Assembly (NCBI RefSeq): GCF_947501905.1
Contig: NZ_CANMXL010000002.1
Span: 434,001-498,000 of the forward strand
Origin: an uncultured Winogradskyella sp.
GTDB taxonomy: Bacteria; Bacteroidota; Bacteroidia; Flavobacteriales; Flavobacteriaceae
Direction: 5' to 3'
Length of the DNA: 64,000 bases
Within the stretch, counting starts at the first letter, position 1. Every line of letters begins with the position of its first letter. The translations under genes and the position numbers were made by a program. Below, in pieces: positions 25,422-34,145 of this stretch. The notes under the pieces are model-generated. The model saw nothing but the letters and a program-made list of their open reading frames with translations, was not told where the DNA came from and did not search any database.

Positions 25422-25823
25422 ATGAAAACCTTATCGGCTCACAAAAAAATTATAGTGTTACTAAAACAATTAGAAAAGAGTAATAAGGAGCTTAATATCC
25501 ATGAGTTATTAGATGTTCTTGAAAATCTAAAAAACATATCTACTGACAAAAACTCTATTGAGATTATCATAACATCTATAAAATCCTTGAAAGAGAAAGA
25601 GTTACTTTATGTAAATAAACTTACGGACCGCGAATCTGAAATAATACTATTAATATCTAAAGGACTCCAGAATACCGAAATGGCAATAAAGTTAAACCTT
25701 AGTAAATCTACTATTGAAACTCACCGTAAAAACATAAGAAAGAAATTAAAATTAAAAGGTAACGATAGCCTTTTTGCATTTGCTTTAATCTTTAGTTTAC
25801 AAAACTATCGAACGATAATTTAA
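25422..25823 (+). CDS. Small LuxR-type helix-turn-helix protein
   Basis: The 133-residue protein has a helical N-terminal half of unknown role and a C-terminal LuxR/GerE helix-turn-helix at about 66-125 (LTDRESEIILLISKGLQN, LSKSTIETHRKNIRKKL). It has no receiver domain, so it is not itself a classic response regulator. Its promoter has the variant palindrome (site 4), so it may be controlled by the same regulator or by itself. A strong terminator follows. Confidence 0.85.
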   Translation: MKTLSAHKKIIVLLKQLEKSNKELNIHELLDVLENLKNISTDKNSIEIIITSIKSLKEKELLYVNKLTDRESEIILLISKGLQNTEMAIKLNLSKSTIETHRKNIRKKLKLKGNDSLFAFALIFSLQNYRTII

Positions 25824-25826
25824 TGA

Positions 25827-25858
25827 TAAAAAAGGGAGGCAACTTGCCTCCCTTTTTT
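25827..25858. terminator. Bidirectional terminator between the LuxR-type and M49 genes
   Basis: The stem AAAAAAGGGAGGCAA/TTGCCTCCCTTTTTT is nearly perfect and lies between two convergent genes. Confidence 0.92.
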
Positions 25859-25877
25859 AACTATATAATACTAAAAC

Positions 25878-27899
25878 TTAATTCTTAGTTGGCAAAAAGC
25901 TATATGTTTTACTATACTCTAGCATTTGCTCAGGGAACCCTTTTGGCTGTGTTACTTTAATAGCAGTTATAACTCCATTTTCATCCATCTCTGGAACTAA
26001 TACTGGATTTACAAAACCGCTGTAAGGTGCCGATGTAAACTGCTTGTTACGTTCTAAAACCTCAGCATGAATATCTTGGTCTACCTTTACACCATAACCT
26101 TCTACCAAAGCTTCGACAGCAGCATAATCTCCTTCAGATTTTATACGCTGTGTTTCACGAAGTAACTGTCCAAATAATGTGTGTAGTTTTTCGTAGTCAT
26201 TAATATTAAAATAGGTTTTGCCATCTCTAGTTACTTTTTCAATGACATTATCAGTTTTTCCTTTTTCAAAAACCCAAGCACTCACCCATTGTCTGTTTAC
26301 CATATGTGCTTCTTCTACATCATCACCAAGGTTTAATCTTATTAATTGTGTCATTAAACCATTTCTGATATAGCCATCATAAGCAGCTTTTCCTATAGAC
26401 TTCCAATCATCTACTAATCCTAATTCTTGCAATTTTGGATTATATAAATAATAAAGCCCTACTAAATCTGCACGACCTTCTTCTAAAGTAGATGCGTATT
26501 TTTTCAGTGTTTCTTTAGTCTCTCCAACTCCTGGGTTTAGTTGCCCTGAGGCATGACCAATCACTTCGTGTAAAGCTGTGTGTAATTTATCTGCCTGTTG
26601 CCCATGCTCCTCTTCTAACTTTAATTCCTCATCATCATGAACAAATTCTTTTAGCCTACCTGTGCTTCCTGCATTATTATAAGCGTTTATAATATTTCCT
26701 AGTGATACTGATTTGCTTCCAACTTCTTTACGAATCCAATTGGCGTTTGGTAAGTTTACGCCTATTGGGGTACTCGGTGATGCATCGCCTGCTTCACCAG
26801 CAACAGTTACCACTTTATAAGTTACGCCAACAACGCTATCTTTTTTGTGTTCTTCAATTAATGGAGAATTATCTTCAAACCACTGTGCATTTTCAGATAA
26901 TACAGACATTTTTTTTGACATATCAAAATCATTAATCTGTACAATAGTCTCGTAACTTCCTCTATAGCCTGAAGGGTCGTTATAAACTTCTATAAAACTA
27001 TTAATATAGTCTACATTACCCTCTGTAGCTGCAGTCCAAGCTACATTATAATCGTCCCAAGTTTGCAAATCTCCTGTTTTGTAATAGTCAATAAGCAGAC
27101 CTAGTGCGTAGCCTTGAGCTTCGTTCTCTGCTACTCCTTTTGCTTTTTCTAACCATTTAATCACTTCATCAATAGCACTACCATATAATCCACCAGACTT
27201 ATAAACGCGTTCTTTTAATACACCATCTTCTTTAACTAATTGAGAGTTAAGTCCAAATGATAATGGTCTGTCAGGATTTGGTGATTTTTTCTGTTTGTAG
27301 AAATTTTCGACATCAGTAGTTGTAACATCTGGCCCATAAAAATTAACAGCAGATTCTAATACATTATCAACGCCTTTAGCTAAGTTAACTTTTTTAGAAT
27401 CTTTATCATTAAAAATAGCAGCATAAGCCATTCCGTCTAGTCTAGTATCAGTAGCTTTTAATAACTCATTGAAATAAGACTCATCAAAACCAGGTTGTAA
27501 TTTATCGTTAGAATAATGATGATGTATACCGTTACTAAACCATACACGCTTTAAATAAACTTCAAAAGCCTTCCAATTATCAGATGTTTTATCTCCAGAA
27601 TAATTAACATATATATTTTCTAAGGCTTCTCTAATCTCTAAATTATGACGGTAATTTTGATCCCACATCATATCTCGACCTGCCAAACCTGCCTGCGTTA
27701 AATAGTAAACTAATTTCTGTTCTTTCAAGGTTAGGTTTTCCCAACCCGGAATCTTATAACGTAAGATTTTAATATCTGCAAATTGCTCTACGTTATAACT
27801 AAATTCTTGCGCTTCAGGTATTGATTCTTTTTTGTCATCACCACATGATAAGAATAATGAAGCTACTAAAGCAATACCCAATATTGATTTTATTTTCAT
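25878..27899 (-). CDS. Dipeptidyl peptidase III family (M49) lipoprotein
   Basis: Taking the ATG at 27899, the protein begins with a lipoprotein signal (MKIKSILGIALVASLFLSC); an upstream in-frame start at 27935 adds 12 residues and no better signal. The 673-residue mature enzyme belongs to zinc peptidase family M49, which removes dipeptides from peptide N-termini. The zinc site is His444-EVIGH-449 in LHEVIGHASG, with the second motif TLEEGRADLVGLYYL supplying the third ligand. In many members the latter reads EECRA; here Gly replaces Cys. The lipidation places it on the membrane, unlike the cytosolic eukaryotic enzymes. It is transcribed alone. Confidence 0.9.
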   Translation of the reverse strand: MKIKSILGIALVASLFLSCGDDKKESIPEAQEFSYNVEQFADIKILRYKIPGWENLTLKEQKLVYYLTQAGLAGRDMMWDQNYRHNLEIREALENIYVNYSGDKTSDNWKAFEVYLKRVWFSNGIHHHYSNDKLQPGFDESYFNELLKATDTRLDGMAYAAIFNDKDSKKVNLAKGVDNVLESAVNFYGPDVTTTDVENFYKQKKSPNPDRPLSFGLNSQLVKEDGVLKERVYKSGGLYGSAIDEVIKWLEKAKGVAENEAQGYALGLLIDYYKTGDLQTWDDYNVAWTAATEGNVDYINSFIEVYNDPSGYRGSYETIVQINDFDMSKKMSVLSENAQWFEDNSPLIEEHKKDSVVGVTYKVVTVAGEAGDASPSTPIGVNLPNANWIRKEVGSKSVSLGNIINAYNNAGSTGRLKEFVHDDEELKLEEEHGQQADKLHTALHEVIGHASGQLNPGVGETKETLKKYASTLEEGRADLVGLYYLYNPKLQELGLVDDWKSIGKAAYDGYIRNGLMTQLIRLNLGDDVEEAHMVNRQWVSAWVFEKGKTDNVIEKVTRDGKTYFNINDYEKLHTLFGQLLRETQRIKSEGDYAAVEALVEGYGVKVDQDIHAEVLERNKQFTSAPYSGFVNPVLVPEMDENGVITAIKVTQPKGFPEQMLEYSKTYSFLPTKN

Positions 27900-27991
27900 T
27901 TTTGATTTAATTTTAGTTGTACACAAATGTAGCATTAAAAAGACATATCATAAAATTGCTATCTTTGGTTAATAACTAAAATCAATCCTCC

Positions 27992-29011
27992 ATGAAAGCC
28001 TTAAAATATATCCTTTTTCTGATTCTTATTGTTGTTATTGGACTTGCAATCTACATCGCTGTTCAGCCCAATTCTTATGAAGTAGAACGTAGTAGAACTA
28101 TTAAAGCACCTGCTGCTGTTGTTTATAATAATGTCATAGATTTTAAAAACTGGGAAGCTTGGAATTCTTGGAAAGAAGAACATCCCGAAATTGAAATTTC
28201 CCTACCTGAAAAAACTAATGGTGTTGGTGGCTCTTACTCCTGGACACAAGATGGTGATGTTGGTACTATGAAAACTACTGCTACTGCCACTAATGACTCT
28301 ATTATACAAGAAATGCAATTTTCAGATTTTCCTAAGTCTGATGTAAAATGGAATTTTACAGCTAATGAAGACGGAAGCACAACTGTAAATTGGAAAATAT
28401 CTGGAAAAGATTTACCCTTTGGTTTTAAAGCATTTGCAACACTAATGGGCGGCATGGAAAAACAAATTGGACCACATTACGAAAGAGGACTAGAAATGCT
28501 TGATAGTGTAGTTGTAAATAGTATGAAAGCCTACAGTGTAAAAACAGATGGAATTACTGAATATGGTGGAGGCTTTTATATGTACAAAACCACATCGGCT
28601 ACTAGCTCTAACATAAGCCAGATAATGGGCAAACAATATGGTGAGATAATGAGCTACATGGCAAAGAATGATGTTGTGCAAACTGGCATGCCATTTACAA
28701 TATATAATGAAATGAATGACGCAAATAATAATATAATTATGAGTCAAGCAATCCCAGTTCAAAACAAAGTTGAGATTGCTCAAGGCTCTGAGATATTGTG
28801 TGGTTATATCCCAAAAACTAAGGTTTTTAAAACCACTCTAAAAGGTAATTATACGAATCTACCAAAAGCATGGGAAAGTGCAATGACTTATATCGCAAAG
28901 AATAATTTACAACAATCAGAGTTAAAACCTTTTGAAATATATCAAACAGATCCAGGCAATTATCCTAACCCTGCAGATTGGATAACAGAAGTATATATTC
29001 CTATAAAATAA
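27992..29011 (+). CDS. SRPBCC-fold and GyrI-like two-domain protein
   Basis: The 339-residue protein has an N-terminal membrane helix (ALKYILFLILIVVIGLAIYIA). Residues about 30-160 form an SRPBCC/polyketide-cyclase-like domain (RSRTIKAPAAVVYNNVIDFKNWEAW, WKISGKDLPFGFKAFATLMGGME). The C-terminal half looks like a GyrI-like effector-binding domain (GMPFTIYNEMND, EILCGYIP, YPNPADWITEVYIPIK). Such fusions may bind small hydrophobic ligands; none is known. The stop codon is directly followed by the crcB ATG, so the two genes are probably one unit. Confidence 0.82.
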   Translation: MKALKYILFLILIVVIGLAIYIAVQPNSYEVERSRTIKAPAAVVYNNVIDFKNWEAWNSWKEEHPEIEISLPEKTNGVGGSYSWTQDGDVGTMKTTATATNDSIIQEMQFSDFPKSDVKWNFTANEDGSTTVNWKISGKDLPFGFKAFATLMGGMEKQIGPHYERGLEMLDSVVVNSMKAYSVKTDGITEYGGGFYMYKTTSATSSNISQIMGKQYGEIMSYMAKNDVVQTGMPFTIYNEMNDANNNIIMSQAIPVQNKVEIAQGSEILCGYIPKTKVFKTTLKGNYTNLPKAWESAMTYIAKNNLQQSELKPFEIYQTDPGNYPNPADWITEVYIPIK

Positions 29012-29377
29012 ATGAAACAACTATTACTTGTATTTGTAGGTGGTGGCTTTGGAAGTGCACTTCGTTTTTTGGTTGGAAAATGGCTTAATAGCTCTGAAAG
29101 CGGAATACCTTATGGTACTTTTGCTGCTAATATCATTGGAAGTTTACTCATTGGAATAATACTAGGTGTAGCTACAAAAAATGACGGACTTTCTGAGTCG
29201 CAAACACTTTTGTTAGCTACTGGCTTTTGTGGTGGCTTTACCACATTTTCTACTTTTGCATATGAGAATCATGTGTTTTTAAAATCTGGTGATTTTACCT
29301 CTTTTGCCTTGTATACCATTGGTAGTTTTATAGTTGGTTTTTTAGCTGTCTTTGGAGGCATGTATTTAGTAAAGTAG
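29012..29377 (+). CDS. crcB: Fluoride channel CrcB/Fluc
   Basis: The 121-residue inner-membrane protein has four hydrophobic helices and the Fluc family motifs: GGGFGSALRF at the start, YGTFAANIIGSLLIG, and GFCGGFTTFSTFAYE with the polar track and Phe residues of the fluoride path. Family members work as dual-topology dimers that let fluoride leave the cell. Only one crcB is present here, so it should form a homodimer. It begins at the base after the stop of the SRPBCC/GyrI gene. No fluoride riboswitch is seen upstream. Confidence 0.94.
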   Translation: MKQLLLVFVGGGFGSALRFLVGKWLNSSESGIPYGTFAANIIGSLLIGIILGVATKNDGLSESQTLLLATGFCGGFTTFSTFAYENHVFLKSGDFTSFALYTIGSFIVGFLAVFGGMYLVK

Positions 29378-29379
29378 CA

Positions 29380-29982
29380 TCAATGCTTCTTAAATGCCTT
29401 TACTCCCGCTTCAATTTTCAAGCTTACATAATTTGTCCGAGGTACAATTGGACAAGAATACCTTTCACTGTAAGCACAGTATGGGTTATATGCTTTATTA
29501 AAATCTATAATTAAAGTATCCCCTTCTGGAATTCTAGCTTCAGTATATCGACCACCAGAGTAACTTTGATTGCCATTAGTATCATCTAAAAAAGGCAAAA
29601 ACAGATAGTCTTCATAACCCTCTTTATTTAATAATCCCATATTTTGATATATGTTTAATTCATGTATTTCTCCCTTTAATTCAAATGTAATAACAGCATA
29701 TTGTCTGTAGTCTGCTAAACGCGCTGTAGTTGTTTTCATTTTAAAAGGCTTTGCTTCTGGTGTGCGCTTAAGCTTTGCTTTTACTACATATGCCGAATCA
29801 AACTTAAAGAAATCTAGACCTTCAAACGTTTTTAAGTCTTTTGCTTTCAATGGTGATTTAGAAGCATCTTTAAAATCAGCATTCATTTTTTTCTGCCATT
29901 CTGTTTCAGATTTTAATAGTTGCTTTTCTTGAGCGCAGCTCAGAGTTGTACATATTAAAAAAAGTAAAAACAAGTTTTTCAT
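29380..29982 (-). CDS. DUF1684 domain lipoprotein
   Basis: The 200-residue protein has a lipoprotein signal (MKNLFLLFLICTTLSC, lipobox TLSC). The rest is the DUF1684 type: SPLKAKDLKTFEGLDFF, the central beta region, and the signature FNKAYNPYCAYSERYSCPIVP. Two Cys residues in that signature may pair. The function is unknown. It converges on crcB, the two stops lying only 2 bp apart. Confidence 0.82.
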   Translation of the reverse strand: MKNLFLLFLICTTLSCAQEKQLLKSETEWQKKMNADFKDASKSPLKAKDLKTFEGLDFFKFDSAYVVKAKLKRTPEAKPFKMKTTTARLADYRQYAVITFELKGEIHELNIYQNMGLLNKEGYEDYLFLPFLDDTNGNQSYSGGRYTEARIPEGDTLIIDFNKAYNPYCAYSERYSCPIVPRTNYVSLKIEAGVKAFKKH

Positions 29983-30115
29983 TTTCTATTATTTTGATTC
30001 CAAAAATACAACTTATACTTTTTTTTCATAGTTTTGGATGCAAATCTAATAATTACCTAATGAAATTTTCAATTGTAACATATAAGCAGAGACAGACCTC
30101 TTTACAGAAGAGTCG

Positions 30116-30192
30116 TACTTTTTGTGTGTTGTAATGTTGATATATTTAACCAACCAAAACTTAAAAAGTCCGACAGCAATGTTGGACTTTTT
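30116..30192 (+). ncRNA. Possible ~70-nt leader or small RNA before the MFS gene
   Basis: TACTTTTTG (30116-30124) resembles a -7 box with one extra T. A stem AAAAAGTCC/GGACTTTTT (30163-30192) with a T-rich end follows. The MFS ATG is 24 bp after it. The segment has no supported ORF. It could be an independent RNA or an attenuator of the transporter gene. Confidence 0.35.
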
Positions 30193-30215
30193 GCTTTTTA
30201 TAATAATTATTAAAA

Positions 30216-31433
30216 ATGAAAAAACTGTATGCAAATTATATAGCATCATTTAAAGGATTGCCAAAGGAAATTTGGTACATATCGTTGATATCTCTAGTCA
30301 ATAGAGCCGGTACAATGGTTATCCCTTTCTTATCGCTTTACCTTACCAAAAATCTAGATTTTAGTAACGATGATGCTGGATGGATATTAGCCTTTTTTGG
30401 AATTGGTTCAGTTATCGGTGGTTGGTTAGGCGGAAAATTAACAGACGTATTTGGATTTTACAAGGTCATGATTGTTAGCTTGTTTCTAACTGGGCTTTGC
30501 TTTATAGGTTTGCAATACATGTCTTCATTTTGGGGATTATGTTTTGGCATACTCATTACTATGAGCATCGCAGATTCTTTTAGACCTGCTATCTATGTTT
30601 CAATAAAGACATACACTACTGAAGAAAATAGAACTCGAGCTATAGGCTTATTACGTTTAGCTATTAATTTAGGAATGGGAATTGGACCAACATTGGCTGG
30701 ATTAATTATTGTATCTAAAGGCTATAACATCCTATTTTGGATAGATGGTATTACCTGTATATTGGCTATACTACTATTTAGTTATTTGGTAAAAGAGCCT
30801 AAAAGACAGCCTTTAGAAATTGAGTCAGAATCTGATGCCGTAAGTAAACCAAAGAATATAGTTTACAGAGACTTTACATATTGGATTTTTATTGCCATGT
30901 TCTTTTTCATGGGAATGGCATTTTTTCAACTCATTATCACTATGCCTTTATATTACGAAGGTGTGTTTGGGCTTAATGAGTTTCAAATAGGTTTATTTTG
31001 GATGATAAACATAGGTTTGATTATCATTCTTGAGATGCCCTTTTTAAGCTATCTTGAAAAACAATCTATTACAGTTACAAAGCTTATTCTTTATGCTTGT
31101 TTATTAATGAGTATTAGCTTTTATATCCTTTATCAAAACTTTTGGTTTGGCATTCTTGTTATTAGTATGGCTTTAATAACTTTTGGAGAGATGTTAGGAT
31201 TCCCTTATACCAACAGATTTGCTCTCAGTAGAGCTAAAGAAGGTTTTGAAGGCAGCTATATGGCACTTTATGCGATGGCCTTCTCTTTATCTCATATTTT
31301 TAGTTCTAAAATAGGATTGAGTATTGTCGAACGATTTGGATATCAAATTAATTGGTTAGTTACAGGGACTTATGGTCTAATAGCTGTAATTTTATCATAT
31401 TGGCTGCATAATCGTGTAAAAAAGAATTTATAA
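30216..31433 (+). CDS. MFS transporter
   Basis: The 405-residue protein has about 12 hydrophobic helices. Motif A of the major facilitator superfamily is recognisable after helix 2 (GGWLGGKLTDVFGFYKV), and helix 4-5 shows RAIGLLRLAINLGMGIGPTLAG, as in drug/proton antiporters. The central cytoplasmic loop is charged (KEPKRQPLEIESESDAVSKPK). It is an inner-membrane secondary transporter, perhaps for drugs or metabolites; the substrate cannot be read. The VOC gene starts directly after its stop, suggesting an operon. Confidence 0.9.
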   Translation: MKKLYANYIASFKGLPKEIWYISLISLVNRAGTMVIPFLSLYLTKNLDFSNDDAGWILAFFGIGSVIGGWLGGKLTDVFGFYKVMIVSLFLTGLCFIGLQYMSSFWGLCFGILITMSIADSFRPAIYVSIKTYTTEENRTRAIGLLRLAINLGMGIGPTLAGLIIVSKGYNILFWIDGITCILAILLFSYLVKEPKRQPLEIESESDAVSKPKNIVYRDFTYWIFIAMFFFMGMAFFQLIITMPLYYEGVFGLNEFQIGLFWMINIGLIIILEMPFLSYLEKQSITVTKLILYACLLMSISFYILYQNFWFGILVISMALITFGEMLGFPYTNRFALSRAKEGFEGSYMALYAMAFSLSHIFSSKIGLSIVERFGYQINWLVTGTYGLIAVILSYWLHNRVKKNL

Positions 31434-31811
31434 ATGAATTTAAACCAAGTTACCATTCCATCTCTAGATGTCGAGAAAGCCACAGCGTTTTATAAAACTT
31501 TAGGGCTGATTTTAATTGTTGATGCCTTACCTAGATATGTCCGTTTCGAATGTCCTAATGGTGATTCAACTTTCTCGATACACAAAGTTGATACTTTGCC
31601 AAAGGGTGATGGTATAAGCATATATTTTGAAGTCGAAAATATTGAACAAACCGTCAAAACCCTCAAGCAAAAAGGCATTACATTTACAACTGAAGTTTTA
31701 GAGCAAAAGTGGCTTTGGAACGAAGCACATTTATTTGACCTTGATAAGAATAAAATAATCATATTTCAGGCAGGCGAAAATCGAAAAAATCCGCCGTGGC
31801 GAATCAATTAA
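31434..31811 (+). CDS. VOC family (glyoxalase-like) protein
   Basis: The 125-residue protein has the beta-alpha-beta-beta-beta pattern of the vicinal-oxygen-chelate superfamily: VTIPSLDVEKATAFYKTLGL, RFECPNGDSTFSIHK, GISIYFEVENIEQTV and AHLFDLDKNKIIIFQ. Metal ligands are not certain. It may be a resistance or lyase-type enzyme. The ATG abuts the MFS stop, so the pair is probably co-transcribed, and the next gene starts 5 bp downstream. Confidence 0.82.
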   Translation: MNLNQVTIPSLDVEKATAFYKTLGLILIVDALPRYVRFECPNGDSTFSIHKVDTLPKGDGISIYFEVENIEQTVKTLKQKGITFTTEVLEQKWLWNEAHLFDLDKNKIIIFQAGENRKNPPWRIN

Positions 31812-31816
31812 ATATT

Positions 31817-32560
31817 ATGAAAAAAATAATAATTCTACTTTCCGTATTACTCAGTTTTAGCTGTAATTCTAATTCTGAAAAGAAAGCGATAGAAAGCGAA
31901 AATACATTTATAGAAAAGCAATTCCCCAAGTTAGAACCAAATCGCTATAACGTAGCGTTTCTAATCATGGATGGAACTTATAATACAGAGTTGACAGCCC
32001 CTTATGATATTTTTCAGCATACTATCTTTAGAGAGAATATTAAGGCTATGAATGTATTTACTGTAGCTAATACAGATGCACCAATTACAACTTTTGAGGG
32101 TATGCAAATTCTTCCAGATTTTAATTATGTAACAGATTCTTTGCCAAAAATTGATATCCTTGTTGTACCAAGTGCAGAGCATCACTTAGATACAGATTTG
32201 GATGATAAAGCTATGATAGACTTTGTAAAAAGAGTAGATACAGAAGCTACATTTATGACTTCTCATTGTGATGGCGCATTTGTTCTCGCTGAAGCAGGAG
32301 TGTTGAATAATAAAGTATCTACAACTTTCCCAAGTGATATTGATAAAATGCGAGAGCGTTATCCTAACTTAGATATTAGGAAAGACGTACTTTTTGTTCA
32401 TGATGATAAGTATATCACCTCAGCTGGAGGAGCTAAAAGTTTTGAAGCTGCTTTGTATTTGTGTGAATATTTATATGGAAAAGACATAGCTATAAGCCTC
32501 GCTGGTGGTTTAGTTATAGATTGGAATCTAAAAGATGTACCACATATTGTTATAGAATAG
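31817..32560 (+). CDS. DJ-1/PfpI family lipoprotein
   Basis: From the ATG at 31817 the 247-residue protein begins with a lipoprotein signal (MKKIIILLSVLLSFSC). An upstream in-frame ATG at 31796 would overlap the VOC gene and is less likely. The mature domain is of the DJ-1/PfpI type: VAFLIMDGTYNTELTAPYDIF, LVVPSAEHH and the nucleophile elbow MTSHCDGAFVLAEAG with its Cys. A second conserved stretch is KYITSAGGAKSFEAALYL. Most family members are cytosolic, so the lipoprotein form is unusual. Its activity (protease, deglycase or none) is unclear. Confidence 0.85.
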   Translation: MKKIIILLSVLLSFSCNSNSEKKAIESENTFIEKQFPKLEPNRYNVAFLIMDGTYNTELTAPYDIFQHTIFRENIKAMNVFTVANTDAPITTFEGMQILPDFNYVTDSLPKIDILVVPSAEHHLDTDLDDKAMIDFVKRVDTEATFMTSHCDGAFVLAEAGVLNNKVSTTFPSDIDKMRERYPNLDIRKDVLFVHDDKYITSAGGAKSFEAALYLCEYLYGKDIAISLAGGLVIDWNLKDVPHIVIE

Positions 32561-32563
32561 TAG

Positions 32564-33007
32564 TTATTTTAAAGGCTTTACTGGATTATGATTCACAACA
32601 TGAGACAAAACAATCTGTGTCTTAGTTTCACCATAAACGATAAGTTGGTCAATAAACTTCTCTAAATGCTGTTGATTTTTCAACACCACTTCCATGACAA
32701 TATTTTCATTTCCCGTGATGCGATAACAATTGATGACCTCGTCATAAGTTTTTACTTTTTCAAGAAATGGTTTTAGCATGCCCATAAATGCTCGTAATGT
32801 AATGATTGCTTTTAATTGATATCCTGCAGAAAATGGTGAAATTAGGGTTTTATACGACTGAATTATTTCTGCATCTTCCATCTTTTTTATGCGTTCTGCA
32901 ACCGCAGGAGAACTAACACCTACTCGTCTTCCAATTTCAGCATTTGTCATCCTAGCATTTTCTTGTAAACACTTTAAAATCTGCCAATTAAGAGAATCTA
33001 TACTCAT
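32564..33007 (-). CDS. Lrp/AsnC-family transcriptional regulator
   Basis: The 147-residue protein has an N-terminal helix-turn-helix (LNWQILKCLQENARMTNAEIG, RRVGVSSPAVAERIKKME) and a C-terminal RAM ligand-binding domain (AIITLRAFMGMLKPFL, CYRITGNENIVMEVV). Members sense amino acids or other metabolites. It converges with the DJ-1/PfpI gene with a gap of 3 bp and is divergent from the small gene at 33123; its target is unknown. Confidence 0.93.
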   Translation of the reverse strand: MSIDSLNWQILKCLQENARMTNAEIGRRVGVSSPAVAERIKKMEDAEIIQSYKTLISPFSAGYQLKAIITLRAFMGMLKPFLEKVKTYDEVINCYRITGNENIVMEVVLKNQQHLEKFIDQLIVYGETKTQIVLSHVVNHNPVKPLK

Positions 33008-33122
33008 TTAATGTTTTTTATAAAAATTAACACATAATTTAAAGTAAATATAATGATTTGCTTTAAATATAAAAGCTTAAAATGATTATGAGTGATTATT
33101 TTCGTATAAAATTGCTATTAAA

Positions 33123-33518
33123 TTGAATTATTCTATTCCATCACACTTGTCAAACATTCCGCTTTACCAAAAGGCGATGGACATCTTTATTTTATCTCGA
33201 AGTATTTCGACATATCTTAATGACGATTTGTGTTTATTAGACGTCGATGGAAAAGAAAATAATGACATTTACTTTACGGGAGATATAATTCAACAATCTT
33301 CAAACTTAGCACCAGAAATTATTAATGCAGAACGCGAACGTTTTTCCGATAAAAAACATAAGCATATTGAAAGTCTAGACCGTTTAACATATCGCCTTTA
33401 CAAAAACTGTAAACGTCTAGAGAATACGAAAAGCAACGGTAGAGATTACTTACCTATATTAAGAAGTGAGTTAAAAAAATTCAGAAAACTTAAGCATAAT
33501 TGGATGCTTACGCTATAG
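33123..33518 (+). CDS. Hypothetical helical protein
   Basis: This 131-residue frame starts at TTG; the next possible start is the ATG at 33177. The protein looks mostly alpha-helical (IPLYQKAMDIFILSRSISTYL, LDRLTYRLYKNCKRLE) with a basic C-terminus (KKFRKLKHNWMLTL). I do not recognise a family with confidence; the helix pattern recalls four-helix-bundle proteins. Codon use is like that of its neighbours. It converges with the DEAD-like gene. Confidence 0.55.
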   Translation: MNYSIPSHLSNIPLYQKAMDIFILSRSISTYLNDDLCLLDVDGKENNDIYFTGDIIQQSSNLAPEIINAERERFSDKKHKHIESLDRLTYRLYKNCKRLENTKSNGRDYLPILRSELKKFRKLKHNWMLTL

Positions 33519-33522
33519 AAAC

Positions 33523-34140
33523 CTAATCTTTACACTTTAAGACTCTAGCATTACTCATATAACCGCTTTGGTAATTGGATATCCTTTTATTCCACTCATC
33601 AGCGATGACGATAGATTGAAACTTATCCATACTTTCTGTTAAACGCAGAATATGATTGTAACCGTTATTATTTGCCAAATAATCTGCATCTTCTAACACA
33701 AACAACTGAATTTGTCCTAAGTGTAATGCATTCTGAAAATAAAGTTTTGAAATAAAAGCAGGTGTTCCAATAACGATATCTTGTCCGTAATAAATTTCTA
33801 CTTTCTGCTTTTCAAAATCGTAACGCTCACTTGTTCCATAAACACGTAAATCTGTATTCCTGATATACTTTGAAAACTCTTCTTTAAGCTCTGCTATTTT
33901 TTGTTGATTTTCGACAATAAACAGAGCACGCGGAGAATCTTCAAAAGCTTCAGCTTTTAGTTTATGAATTGTATGAATGATTAAAGCCGTGGTTTTCCCA
34001 CTCCCTTTTTTACCGATAACATAAGCATCAGCACCACTTTTTATAACAGGCAGTACTTCTTTTTGGAATGTTAAAGGAGCATCATACCTTAAACCTTCTA
34101 GTGATTCTTTAAGTAAAGGGTTTAGTTTTTTGAATGACAT
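33523..34140 (-). CDS. Single RecA-domain DEAD/DEAH-like helicase protein
   Basis: The 205-residue protein contains only the first RecA-like domain of an SF2 helicase. The Q-motif region (GLRYDAPLTFQKEVLP), the Walker A motif IGKKGSGKTTALI and a motif II variant LEDAD in place of DEAD are present, then VIADEW. The second helicase domain is missing, so it is about half the usual length. The frame ends in a clean stop, so this is probably its natural form rather than damage. It follows icmF by 5 bp on the same strand, so the two are co-transcribed. The role is unknown. Confidence 0.78.
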   Translation of the reverse strand: MSFKKLNPLLKESLEGLRYDAPLTFQKEVLPVIKSGADAYVIGKKGSGKTTALIIHTIHKLKAEAFEDSPRALFIVENQQKIAELKEEFSKYIRNTDLRVYGTSERYDFEKQKVEIYYGQDIVIGTPAFISKLYFQNALHLGQIQLFVLEDADYLANNNGYNHILRLTESMDKFQSIVIADEWNKRISNYQSGYMSNARVLKCKD

Positions 34141-34145
34141 ATAAA

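Noticed and set aside
28990..29020. Fluoride riboswitch before crcB
   Set aside because: The crcB ATG follows the upstream stop without any gap, so no leader exists.
29946..30134. Plus-strand 62-codon frame between the DUF1684 and MFS genes
   Set aside because: It overlaps the DUF1684 start on the other strand, has a low-quality sequence and no initiation context.
30046..30249. Minus-strand 67-codon frame over the MFS start
   Set aside because: It runs through a terminator stem and the MFS start region and shows no family features.
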